Made by a program: the position numbers and the translations under genes
In this document: positions 55,511 through 64,000 of the stretch, piece by piece
Layout of the letters: the number at the start of each line of letters is the position of its first letter
Position numbering within the stretch: position 1 is the first letter of the stretch
Assembly (NCBI GenBank): GCA_013396655.1
Contig: WBMV01005958.1
Location: forward strand, 363,309 to 427,308
Length of the DNA stretch: 64,000 nucleotides
Direction: 5' to 3'
DNA from: Campylorhamphus procurvoides
Taxonomy: Eukaryota > Chordata > Aves > Passeriformes > Dendrocolaptidae
The notes under the pieces: model-generated
The model's input: only the letters and a program-made list of their open reading frames with translations
Told to the model about the DNA's origin: nothing
Databases searched by the model: none

Positions 55511-58399
55511 CCGTTTTCCTCTATGAGTCAAAATTCTGCTGCCCGGTGGGTGATTTTGGTTGCACCATTTTGGCACTTCATCTCAATTGGTACTTTTCCA
55601 CTAGTATATTCAAAGGAGACACTCTTTGAGGTTTGAAGGGAGTGAAGGGGCCACAATTCTTAGGGTTTTGTACACCCAACAGGGTAAAAATAAATAAGGA
55701 GAGCTTTGAAGCAGAGCAGGCTGCTGCATCACCTCCCCACGCAGAGCCGTGCCGGTGACGGCCGTGCCTTGCTCTGTGCTTGCAGAGGAACGTGCCTTTA
55801 ATGTCCCAGAGATGGGAATTTAAGTTCTGAAGAGCACAGGGCGCACGATGGACTGCAATGATGGGGGGCTTGTTCTGCATAAGAGGCTGTGACACGTTGC
55901 CTTGCCATACAGCTATTTTGCTGAATTGCAGCCATATTTCTGTCAGTACAAGTGATGGTCTATATGAGGGATTAATCTGACACCAGACAGTGATTCTTAA
56001 TCCTTCAGTATATCATAATCTATTTACTTTGCATGCTAAGAGGATTTCAGCTTAAAAATACACAGGAAGTGATACTAGAAATGTACATGAGGTCCAGAAT
56101 GCTGTTTCCTAAAATTGCAGTTTTTCATAAAAAAAAAAAAAAAAATCCTCTCATGGCTTTCTTGGAAAAGTCCTGTCTATCCTGGGAAAAAAAAAAGTGT
56201 TGAATAGGGATTTAACTGGAAATAGGCATATGTTTTCCTTTAGGCTTCAGCCCTGTGACCATTTTCACCCTCCTCCTTCCCCACAGCATTTTGTGCTCGA
56301 CTGTACGACATGAAAGAAGAGCTCTCCTGTACAGCAGCTTCCTCAGCTGGGAGGTACACCTGCAGACTTTTATTGACAAAATCAAAACAGGTTTGGAACC
56401 AACATCGGGTTTTATGTGCATTAATTGCTACTGAAAGTACATGAATTAGCAGCGACTGGCTAACACAGAGGTCAGCACAGGGAAAACCACAAACCGATGG
56501 CTCCTAATTCAACTGTAATCACCTGTTTTCTCTGTGCCCTGCCAGAAGGGCTGTCTACAGAATAACTATAATAAGTCATATTAGTGGGCACAACTCCTGA
56601 AACTTACAAAACAATTTACAGTTATAATTTTTAATAATTTAATTCATGCTTGGCCATAACAATTTGCATTCCCAAAGCACATCCTGCACTCAAAAGACGA
56701 GTTGGTCACTCCAGCCAGCAGCAACCCTGCCCAGCCTCTGCCCACCTCTGTACCACTAAGAGTGTTCCCACCATCACCTATCACAGTTCCCTGCCACACA
56801 CGGGGTTTAACAACAAAGCTTCCCAAGCAGGGACCCAACTCAGAGCAAATACTCTGATATCAGCAAACAGGTCACTATTTAATTACTCCAGGTCCAGGAA
56901 GCACCAAGCATAAAAGCTAATGACAGCCTTAGCTGGGGAATGTTCTCCTTTCTGCCCCTTTCCCTCCTCACTCCAAATCCTGGCCCTTCACTTCGGGGCA
57001 GGAAAACCCCATGTGCCTTTGGAGCAGGTGCTCAGGCACTTGCAGCTTCACAGCTCCTGCCGGGTAACCCAGCACGTCCTGGCAGTGTGGCTGCACCCCT
57101 GGGCCACTGGCAGCACTGTGCTCCAGCAGCAAATGCTATCTAAATAAAAAATTAATTATAGTAGCCGTGCACCCAGCAGTCTTCTCGCTTGAGAGGTGAG
57201 GCACGAGCCACCCCAGCAGCTGTCTCAGAATCAGGTTGCCCTAAAAAGCTTGGCAATCCTGCTGGCGCCTACCCCTGGAGCCGGGCACCAGGCAGTGAGT
57301 GCCACGGCACTGTGCCACTTTACCTGCCATGACTCATGCTCAGGGTGGCTGTGCCTGCTCAAGCCTCGAGGAAGCCCACAGTGGGAGAAGTTTACTCCCT
57401 TGCTCAAGCTGGCAGAACAGGGAGGGTGCTGGGAGGCCCCCAAACCCAGGTATGACCCTTCCATGCTCACCCACCAACATGCACAAGTCATGTCTTGCCC
57501 TCCCTGCTGGCACTGACTGAAAAAAAAAGAATGAAAAGAAGCCAAGCATTGAGGGCAAAGCCATAATTTGGTGTGATCTGGTCCACGTCACCCCTGTGCC
57601 TCTGCTGCCAGCTGGGCTCAGCAGCCAGCTTCAACACCATGCTCTAGATTTGTGTGAGTGGGACAGGAAAACGCCCAAATTCCAGTGTGGGAGTTGCTGG
57701 ACAAGCCACTGGCCAGTGGTACAGGGTGCTGCTGAGGGGGGAGATAAAGCATCCCTTGGAGTCCCAAACCCAAAGCAGACCCTGGGCCCACTGTGGGACA
57801 TCGGATGAAGAGGTTTAGGACCACGTCACTGAAATGAAAACTGAGTCTCCCCTCTTGGCTGTGTCTCAGTTTCACTGATTTACTGAGTTATAATGGAACA
57901 CGGTTTACAAGGACAATGAAGTGTGCATAATTTTTGCGTAAAGAAGATGAAAAGTGTCTGTTTGGGGGAGTGTGTATTATACACCTGCTGGCTCTTGTCC
58001 CTCAGGTGCCTGTTAAATCTGGGAGGGCAACTCGGGTTCATTTTGTGCCCAGCACAGATTTTATTTTATTTTATTTTTCAGTCCCAGGAGGGCTGTGTTA
58101 ATATTTGGCTCTTTAAAAGAAGGGCTTGGGAATGCATGGGTTGCTGCACTGGACCCAGCATGCACAGCCCTCCCTCAAACTGCTTGTACAACCACACTTT
58201 AGTGTGATGAGTGTCTTAGCTGTGCTTGCAGAAGAGAACAATTATTTTATAGGTATAGATATGTTTTTTAAAATAAATAAATCAATATATGTATAAATAC
58301 ATATATACATATATATATATACACACACACAGATGGAAACAACCAGGAAAAGAACCACTTGAAGAAAAATCTCCTAAAACTGACTCGGCTACGCTCATC
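55511..58399. other. Intergenic region between WDPCP and OTX1
   Basis: About 3-4 kb separate the two convergent transcripts. It holds a cluster of OTX-type TAATCC/TAATCT motifs (55968-56021), oligo-A tracts near 56130-56200, a pentanucleotide TTTTA repeat near 58060 and a mixed AT/CA microsatellite at 58270-58331. I recognise no gene. Confidence 0.65.
58270..58331. repeat. Compound A/T-rich, (TA)n and (CA)n microsatellite
   Basis: AAATAAATAAAT leads into TATATGTATAAATACATATATACATATATATATAT and then a run of AC. It sits at the boundary between A/T-rich intergenic DNA and the OTX1 CpG domain. Confidence 0.88.
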
Positions 58400-59429
58400 C
58401 CCTCCCATCAGTTCCCGTTGCTCCGTGGGTTCGGGATGCCACCCCCCACCTCGGGGCTATGCCATGGCCACGACCCTGGAAGGACGCACGGGTGGCACCT
58501 GGGGCTGAGCCCACTGGGTTTCCCGCAGCAGCAGCAGAATTCCTGCCAGCCCCGTTCGCATCCACCAGGACGCTGGGCCGGGAGGGCGCGGGCAGGTGGG
58601 ACGGGAGGGGGGTCTGTGAAACCCTCCCCTCAGTGGCCACACGGAGCACACCAAAGCCTCGACACCTCTCGCCCCACCGCGGTCCCCGGGATGGGAACAC
58701 CCGGGATGGGGACACACGGCACAGCCCCGCAGCTCCCAGGCGCGGCGGGCACTGATGCGACACCACAGCGAGGAGGGTGGGAATTCGGGGCTGTCCCCCG
58801 AGCAGAGCATCAGTGGCCCCGCTGGTGTCCTCAGCCCCAGCCCTGTGCGAGCAGGAACAGCTGACGGCTTCCAAAAGCTGCAGGGAAGGTCTTGGGGAAA
58901 GAACAGTAAAATAAAAAAGAGGGGGATTCTCACGAGAAACAATTCATTCCCCCGTCTTTCCCGGCTGGATCACAGCCGGCAGCGGCCGGGGAGGGAAGGG
59001 CCGGGAGCCTCGGCTGGAATTCCAGCACGGGCGGCGGACACCCCTCCCTGCACAGCGGGCAGGGGTCTGGCTGCGGGGCTGGGTACCCGAGAGGCCCCCG
59101 CACCCCCTGGGTGCCTGCCCGTGGGTCCCGAATTTGGGAGGCTGTCCCCACAGCTGTTCGGGCCAGCGTTCGCACACGCCGCGAGTCCCACCGGCACCAC
59201 GGCGCAGCAATAAATCGGTAACCAATTAAGCGCCAATTAACATAAGGCTGAGTCCCCAGCCCGCACCTGCAGAAGTGGCGGTGAGTCCCCCTCCAGAGCA
59301 CTCGCAAATTCATCACACACATCCCCATCCTGCTGGGAAACCCCAGGAAATATTTCCCAGCGCCTCGCTCTCCCCAGGAAAGCTTCATGGGGAAGAGGAG
59401 GCGGGAGGGAGGAAGGAGGACAGGACACC
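58400..59429. other. GC-rich sequence downstream of OTX1, no gene recognised
   Basis: CpG-rich DNA beyond the likely OTX1 poly(A) site. Long overlapping open frames on both strands (for example 58289-58864 and 58930-59436) follow from composition and have low-complexity Pro/Arg/Gly/Ala content with no domain. Confidence 0.6.
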
Positions 59430-60549
59430 ACTGCATTTATTAGCTTAGATTTTATTGGGGTGGAGGGGAAGAAAGGAGGGGGGTTGCCTTACAGTTGAAG
59501 GGGTAAGCGTGGGGTTACGGCATCAAAAATCACACTTAGACGGTCCCTGTCCCCCAAGCGGGGCAGGCAATGCGGGGCTGCAGCCCCGACTCACCCCCGC
59601 GCACCGACCGGCACAAGGGGCTCAACGAAACCAGAACGAAAACCGAACCAAAAAACGCACCCCGAAAAGCCGTGCGCCCCACCCTCAGCCCCAAAGCAGA
59701 GCCGCTTGCCCCTGCAGCCCTCCCCTCAAAAAAATAAACCAAAACTTTTTTAACAGCTGTTTTCTTTCCTGTTTATTATTATTTTTTTCCAAAGTTTTGG
59801 GGTTTTTTTGGTCTGCAGGTTGCGGATCAGCTGGGCAGCCTTTCCCTCCCCCTTTGACTCCCCTCTGGGCACCCCCCATGGCTGCTGTCCCCTCCCTGCC
59901 CCAGGACGGCACAGCCAGGTTTGTGCAGAGCCCTCGAGGATGGACGGAGGACGCGAGACGGGGAAAGATTCATTTTTTAGGGGAAGAAAATTAAAATTTA
60001 AAAAGTTGTTTGGTTTTTTTTTTTACGTTCTGTTCCATGTTAGACTCTAGATAAATGCCAACCCAACAGCATCAACTAAAAATAATCGTGGTCACTGGAA
60101 CGGACCTAATATTTACATCGTTCCCGCCGCTCCCCGCGGCAAGAGGCTGTACAGGACCGGCAAACCGGGGCTTCCGCACCGGGAGAGGCTGAGGGTCCCC
60201 GCACAAAGCTGGGGGCGATGGGGACACCGGCAGGGCAGGAGCCAGCCTGCGCCTCTGCCCGGGGGGGGCAGCAGGGGAGACGCTAGGCTTTTTAATTTAT
60301 TTTTTTTTAAACTCCTCTTCTGTTGCGTTTAAAAAAATAATAATTATAATAAACCTGGTGGAGTGGTGCAGGAAGCAAATAAATATCAGTCAGTAGAGAT
60401 GGGGGGTGGCAGGACCTCCCCAGGGCATCGCCACTGCTAACGAAGAGGGAGGAGGAGGAGGAAGAAGAGCCAGAGTCCTGTCCAGGAGGCGGTGGGGACA
60501 CCCCGAGCGAGGGGTCAGTGGCAGCTTGGGGGCGACGGTGACCGGCCCC
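59430..60549 (-). other. OTX1: Probable OTX1 3' UTR with candidate poly(A) signals
   Basis: On the - strand after the OTX1 stop there is non-coding sequence with AATAAA hexamers at about 60301-60296, 59777-59772, 59456-59451 and 59441-59436. The last two, only 10 bp apart, look like the main end, giving a UTR of about 1.1 kb. Earlier signals could give shorter forms. The GC content is mixed, with A/T-rich pockets at 59.75, 60.0 and 60.3 kb. Confidence 0.55.
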
Positions 60550-61308
60550 TCACAAGACCTGGAAGCGCCAGGACGCCTGGTCCTTGTAGTCGAGGCAGTC
60601 GGGGGAGTTAAAGTTGAGCTTCCAGGAGGCAGCAGCGGCAGCGGCGGGCTCCTTGTAGTCCAGGCAGTCGGAGGAGTTGAAGGGCAGCCCCGTGCCGCCG
60701 TAACCCTGGTGGTGGTGGTGGTGGTGATGGTGGTGGTGGTGACCCGAGCTCTGGCTCAGCGGGTGGTGGTGGTGGTGGCCTGGCACCGAGGAGGGCCCCA
60801 TGGGGCTGAGCTGGTGCGGGTGGTGGTGCGAGTGCATGGGCGCCAGGTAGGAGCTGCAATCCACGCCGCCGAAGTAGGACGAGGAGGGCGGCGCGGGGTA
60901 GCCCTGGCCGTGCCCCCCGCCCTGGCTGGAGGACACGGGGTAGCTGGCGGAGGCGGCGGAGGCGGCGGGGCCGGCCCGCTGCATGCAGGATGCTGCGGCC
61001 GGAGGGAGCGGCTCGGGCACCGTCACCCCCGACGGCGCCGCGCCCGGAGAGATGGACGCCGGGCTCCAGATGGATGAGGCCGGGGTGCTGAGCGAGGCCG
61101 GCGCGCCCACCGGCGCTGAGGAGGCCGAGCTGGAGGAGGAGGAGGAGGCTGAGCTGGAGGCCGCAGCCGGCGGCGTGAACTGCCCGCTGCTCTCGGAGCC
61201 CGAGCTCTCCCGGGCCGGCGAGGATTTCTTCTTGGCCGGACGGCTCTTGGCCCCGCCGCCGCTCTGCTGCTGCTGCCGGCACTTGGCACGGCGGTTCTTG
61301 AACCAGAC
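60550..61308 (-). CDS. OTX1: OTX1 last coding exon (VWFKNRRAK...SWRFQVL*)
   Basis: This 759-nt exon includes the TGA stop at 60552-60550. It starts after cccctccAG with [19 protein letters not shown], completing the homeodomain recognition helix. The C-terminal region has Ser-rich runs, [11 protein letters not shown], the conserved [20 protein letters not shown] segment, a short five-His stretch, an 11-His run (60709-60741, ten CAC and one CAT codon), an Ala run and two DCLDYK tail motifs. No frameshift or stop interrupts it. Confidence 0.97.
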   Translation of the reverse strand, partial: VWFKNRRAKCRQQQQSGGGAKSRPAKKKSSPARESSGSESSGQFTPPAAASSSASSSSSSSASSAPVGAPASLSTPASSIWSPASISPGAAPSGVTVPEPLPPAAASCMQRAGPAASAASASYPVSSSQGGGHGQGYPAPPSSSYFGGVDCSSYLAPMHSHHHPHQLSPMGPSSVPGHHHHHPLSQSSGHHHHHHHHHHHQGYGGTGLPFNSSDCLDYKEPAAAAAASWKLNFNSPDCLDYKDQASWRFQVL

Positions 61309-62740
61309 CTGGAGGGGCAAAATGGGCGGCAGGGATCAGGGAGGGGTGGTAGGGTGAGCAGGGGATCCAGAGAGTCCCAGAAGGGGCTTTTCACCCTGCG
61401 AGCACCCAACCAGCCTCACGCTGGCACCAGTTCTCTGAGCACCCACACACTCCGCACCCCGAAAAAAAAAAAAAAAGCCAAAACACCCCCGTCTGGCACC
61501 CGGGCCAGCCCAGATCCTGCCAAAAGCAAGGATGACCAAGGTCAAAGGTTGGGGTGTCCCAGCTCGTGCATCCTCCTGGCACAGTGACAAATATGGTTTA
61601 GGAGGACAGATCCTGCTTTGGGTGCTGCCTGCATATCCCATCCCGTTGGGTATCCGGGCCGCAGCGCCCAGAGGAAGGACTTCTGGGAAGCACTCAAGGA
61701 GTAAGGCTGCTCTGCTCTGAGGCAGGTGGAGGGTGGCAGGAAAATATTAATAAAAATAAAATTAAAACAAGAACATAATAAAACAGAAATAAAAATAAGT
61801 GGCCTCCACACACACTTCGGCTGAATGGGACAAACAAGTGGACAGGAGCCCACAGGCACCCGTGTCCCAAGGAAACAGGGATGTGCACCCGGTCTGAGCG
61901 GTGCCAGCGGAGCTGCCGTGCCCTGCGACCCCCCAGCCCCGAGCGGCGCAGGATCCCCCCGCACAGGCCGGTACCTGGACTCGGGATTCGGGCAGGTTGA
62001 TCTTCAGGGCCACTTCCTCCCGCATGAAGATGTCGGGGTAGCGGGTCTTGGCAAAGAGTGCCTCCAGCACGTCCAGCTGCGAGCGGGTGAAGGTGGTGCG
62101 CTCCCGCCGCTGCTTCCGTGGGGTGGCTGCGGGATGAGCACGGCCACGCTGGTCACGGCGGGTCCCCACGCACCTCCCGCACACCCCTGGCACGGCGGGA
62201 GCCCCGGGACCCCCGGGGCAGGGGCCTGAGGGGCACCCCTGCTGCTGCCCCCAAAGCACGGCGCTGTCCCCGCAGCCCCACGGACCCCGTCCCACCGCGG
62301 GCAGGGCGAGGGGCTCAGGGTTGGGGAAGGGTTAGGCCCGGCTCCAGCAGGAGCTACGGGGAGATTTCGTTGTGTCGAAATAAATCTACATATTTTTTTA
62401 AAATTTGAAACTTTTTTATCTTTAAAAATCCCCCACGAGAAAGAAGAAAACCCGGCAACTGGGGAGAAACTCAGCTAGACTTCACTCTCCCCAGTCAGGG
62501 GTGTGAGCAAAAGAGGGAAGCTGCCCCACAGCCGACCCCAAACCGTACGGCCCCACTGGATCCTTCAAACCCACCCGGGACAGAACTTTTCCCCTTTCCA
62601 CCTGCTGGAGGATGGCTGGACTCGGGGGGGCCTCGGCACTCACCTGGGTACCCCACGGAGGGATGCAGCAGGTCCATGGCAGGGCCTGTCAGCCCCAGCC
62701 CATTCATGCCGTAAGGGGGCTGTTTGAGGTAAGACATCAT
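60550..62740 (-). CDS. OTX1: OTX1, orthodenticle homeobox 1, complete coding region in three exons
   Basis: OTX1 is a nuclear homeodomain transcription factor of anterior brain, sense-organ and inner-ear patterning that binds TAATCC-type sites. The coding exons are 62740-62644, 62126-61975 and 61308-60550 (97, 152 and 759 nt), encoding 335 residues against 354 in human (recalled). The protein starts [20 protein letters not shown]. The homeodomain covers residues 38-97, with Lys at homeodomain position 50 (residue 87, in WFKNRRAK). A basic RPAKKKSS segment, Ser/Ala-rich linkers, a WSPASISP motif, His-rich runs including 11 consecutive His, and two OTX-tail repeats (DCLDYKEP and [16 protein letters not shown]) follow. 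The His-rich region separates OTX1 from OTX2. The start is the first of two adjacent Met codons, as is usual in the family. The introns are small (517 and 666 bp) and the gene lies in a CpG island. Confidence 0.97.
61309..61974 (-). other. OTX1: OTX1 intron 2
   Basis: This 666-bp intron interrupts the homeodomain between Gln46 and Val47. It has a GTACCG donor and a CCCCTCCAG acceptor. It contains an A/T-rich pocket (about 61738-61800) and an oligo-A stretch near 61460, and nothing that looks coding. Confidence 0.93.
61975..62126 (-). CDS. OTX1: OTX1 second coding exon ([10 protein letters not shown]...ESRVQ)
   Basis: This 152-nt exon, the standard OTX size, encodes [20 protein letters not shown], then [15 protein letters not shown] and on to PESRVQ, which is the homeodomain through position 46. 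The acceptor is atcccgcAG and the donor is GTACCG. The intron position within the homeodomain, directly before VWFKNRR, is typical of the OTX family. Confidence 0.97.
62127..62643 (-). other. OTX1: OTX1 intron 1
   Basis: This 517-bp intron lies between the start exon and the homeodomain exon. It has a GTGAGT donor and a CATCCCGCAG acceptor. The acceptor-side half is GC-rich, with an A/T-rich pocket around 62380-62450. I see no coding or RNA signal. Confidence 0.93.
62644..62740 (-). CDS. OTX1: OTX1 first coding exon ([10 protein letters not shown]...VGYP)
   Basis: These 97 nt of coding sequence run from ATGATG to a CCAG|GTGAGT donor. They encode 32 residues from [10 protein letters not shown] to LLHPSVGYP and leave one base. 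The length matches the first coding exon of vertebrate OTX genes as I know it. The exon probably extends upstream as 5' UTR; an AG immediately before the base preceding ATG could be an acceptor, but its pyrimidine tract is weak. Confidence 0.96.
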
Positions 62741-64000
62741 GCTAAAAGCCGGGCAGTTTTCTCCAAAGTCCCGCAGAAAAAAAAATATATTCAAAAACAA
62801 ATCAAAGGTATGGGGTGGGAAGGGGGAAAAAGACGGGGGGCGAAAAAAAACAAGCGCCGACAAAAAGTAACCCAGAAAAAAAAAAACCGAACTAGAAGAA
62901 AAAAAAAATTAAAAGCCAAACGACGATTTAAAAACGGAGCAGAAAATCAGCGTGAAAGGACTTTTTTTCGTTCCGTCCCGCCGTCAGCGCCGCGAGGTCC
63001 TCGAGTGATCGCAGGTGAAGTGAGGGAAAAATAAAAATGAAGGAAAAAAAATATAAAATAACAACGAGGATCGGGAAACAGGCGGATTTCTTCCCCGCAC
63101 GGAGGCGAGGCCGGAGCGTCTGGGAAGAGAGCGGAGAGAAGCGAGTGAGAGCTCCGGCAGCGCCGAGTCGTGCCGGGTTTGCGCCCACCCTGCGCGGGGA
63201 CACCGGGCGGGCGGCTCCCGAGTGCTAATTTTGGTATTATTTTATTTGAAACGAAAGCGAGTTGCACGCAAGTGCCGAGAGGCAACAGTGCCCGGCGATC
63301 GGGAGAGATAAAGCAATTATTTAAAAAGATAATTGGATTAGGAATCAAAAGGAGGTATCAGAGGAGGGAAGTATAATTAATTTAAAAGCGAGCAGACGGG
63401 GACGTTTTAATTAGAAATGGATAAGAGTTAAAAAGGGGAAAAGGGAAAGGGAGCGCGCCGGCAGCAGAGAGAGAGGCAGCGCCGGCAGCCGGGACGGGAC
63501 AGCGGTGGGGCCCGGCCGGGGGCTCCGGCAGGGGACACACAGACAGACACAGAGACAGACACACAGACATGGGACCCGACTCGGGAGGCAGCGGGCGGGC
63601 TCGGTGGTGAAATGCCCCAGATAAACGCCAAGGGGAGGAAGGAGCGGAGGGACCCCCGGCAGTCCCGTCGAGCCCCCGCTGCCGAGGCTGAGCCAAGTAT
63701 CCCCCGAGCCGGGCACCCCGGAGGGCCGGCGGGAGAATTTTGGGGTTCGAGGCACCCCCCGTAGGCCGGGGCCGGGCGCAGGTCGGGTGGCAGCGCCGTG
63801 ACCCGGCGTTGCATAACTTTGTCGGGGACGCGGCGGAGCCGGCCCGTCCCGGGAGGAGAGAGGTGGGGGTGGAGGAAAAAGGGGTGAAGTAAAAGTGAAA
63901 AAGAGAAGAGAGGAAAAGATGAAAATCCCGAGGTAGCCCCGGCCGGGCCGCGCTCACCACCCCCGCTCGCCGTGCCGCGGGCCCGCTGCGCTCCGTCCCG
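62741..64000 (-). promoter_or_regulatory. OTX1: OTX1 5' leader / upstream CpG-rich region
   Basis: The region upstream of the OTX1 ATG is CpG-rich from about 63.1 kb to the window end and broken by many homopolymer A tracts (T tracts on the coding strand) at 62.77-63.06 kb. It should contain 5' UTR and possibly an intron. A candidate splice donor (GTG|GTGAGC on the - strand, exon end near 63958) could close a 5' non-coding exon that continues past the window. I see no TATA box I would trust. Transcription start is not determinable here. Confidence 0.45.
63533..63570. repeat. CAGA/CA-rich simple repeat
   Basis: An imperfect ACAGACAGACACAGAGACAG-type run in the CpG-rich DNA upstream of OTX1. 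On the - strand it produces a chance Cys/Val/Ser-rich open frame. Confidence 0.8.

Larger units (their letters stand above)
58400..64000. other. CpG-rich island domain over OTX1
   Basis: Base composition changes sharply at about 58.4 kb, from typical A/T-rich intergenic DNA to GC-rich sequence with frequent CG dinucleotides. This continues to the window end with small A/T pockets. Developmental homeobox genes are usually embedded in broad CpG islands that act as Polycomb targets. The density of CG makes many long open frames appear by chance in this stretch. Boundaries were judged by eye. Confidence 0.75.

Noticed and set aside
58289..59994. Long open frames on both strands at 58.3-60.0 kb (up to 191 codons)
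   Set aside because: GC-rich composition removes stops. The translations are Pro/Arg/Gly-rich, overlap in several frames and contain no recognisable motif.
60406..61077. A 223-codon + strand open frame opposite OTX1
   Set aside because: It is the antisense of the OTX1 last exon. Its Val/Gly/Arg runs are the complement of CAC and GCC repeats, and the - strand frame is a full homeobox protein.
63382..63960. A 192-codon - strand open frame upstream of OTX1, with overlapping 114- and 128-codon frames
   Set aside because: Low-complexity Pro/Ser/Leu/Cys content in CpG-rich leader DNA, with simple-repeat-derived segments and no domain. Three frames being open at once points to composition.
1..64000. 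tRNA, rRNA, CRISPR, operon or viral gene signals
   Set aside because: None was visible. No A/B-box pair of a tRNA, no regularly spaced repeats, and no retroviral gag/pol/env frames were found by eye.

Overview
The window looks like nuclear DNA from a bird or another sauropsid. The repeats are CR1 LINE copies and faint MIR-type SINE relics. I saw no Alu, L1 or B elements, and no bacterial gene layout. Almost all of it is non-coding. The only protein-coding exons I can defend belong to two convergent vertebrate developmental genes: the 3' end of WDPCP (Fritz, a planar-cell-polarity and ciliogenesis effector) on the + strand, and the complete coding region of the homeobox gene OTX1 on the - strand. 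From memory, human OTX1 and WDPCP are also tail-to-tail neighbours, so the synteny supports both calls.

Positions 1-54,447 hold the last six coding exons of WDPCP, at 10597-10660, 16661-16763, 40864-40999, 47103-47197, 48674-48702 and 54397-54447. They are separated by introns of about 6.0, 24.1, 6.1, 1.5 and 5.7 kb. They join without breaking frame and end in a tail (SGSLQIVHFGLV, stop) very like the human WDPCP end (GGSLKMIHFGLV as I recall it). The 29-nt exon at 48674-48702 was found by splice-phase reasoning. A 3' UTR probably follows to about 55.4-55.5 kb.

The introns hold a decayed CR1 reverse-transcriptase fragment (about 640-1960), two short CR1 3' ends in opposite orientation (about 15.57-15.86 and 16.18-16.31 kb), MIR-like relics, microsatellites, a possible inverted-repeat-bounded element (14.74-15.07 kb), and several AT-rich, homeodomain/SOX/POU-motif-rich blocks that look like conserved non-coding elements. 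Such blocks would fit regulatory DNA for OTX1 lying inside its neighbour, but that is inference.

From about 58.4 kb to the end the sequence is GC- and CpG-rich and carries OTX1. Its coding exons are 62644-62740, 62126-61975 and 61308-60550 (97 + 152 + 759 nt), giving a 335-residue protein with a K50 paired-class homeodomain, His-rich runs and the duplicated OTX tail. A 3' UTR probably runs to about 59.43 kb. The promoter and any 5' non-coding exon lie in the last 1.2 kb or beyond the window.

I found no RNA gene, CRISPR array, intact transposon or new multi-gene system. The most useful leads are the WDPCP terminal-exon chain, the candidate regulatory blocks in its introns, and palindromic OTX-type (GGATTAATCC/T) sites near the WDPCP 3' end, next to OTX1.
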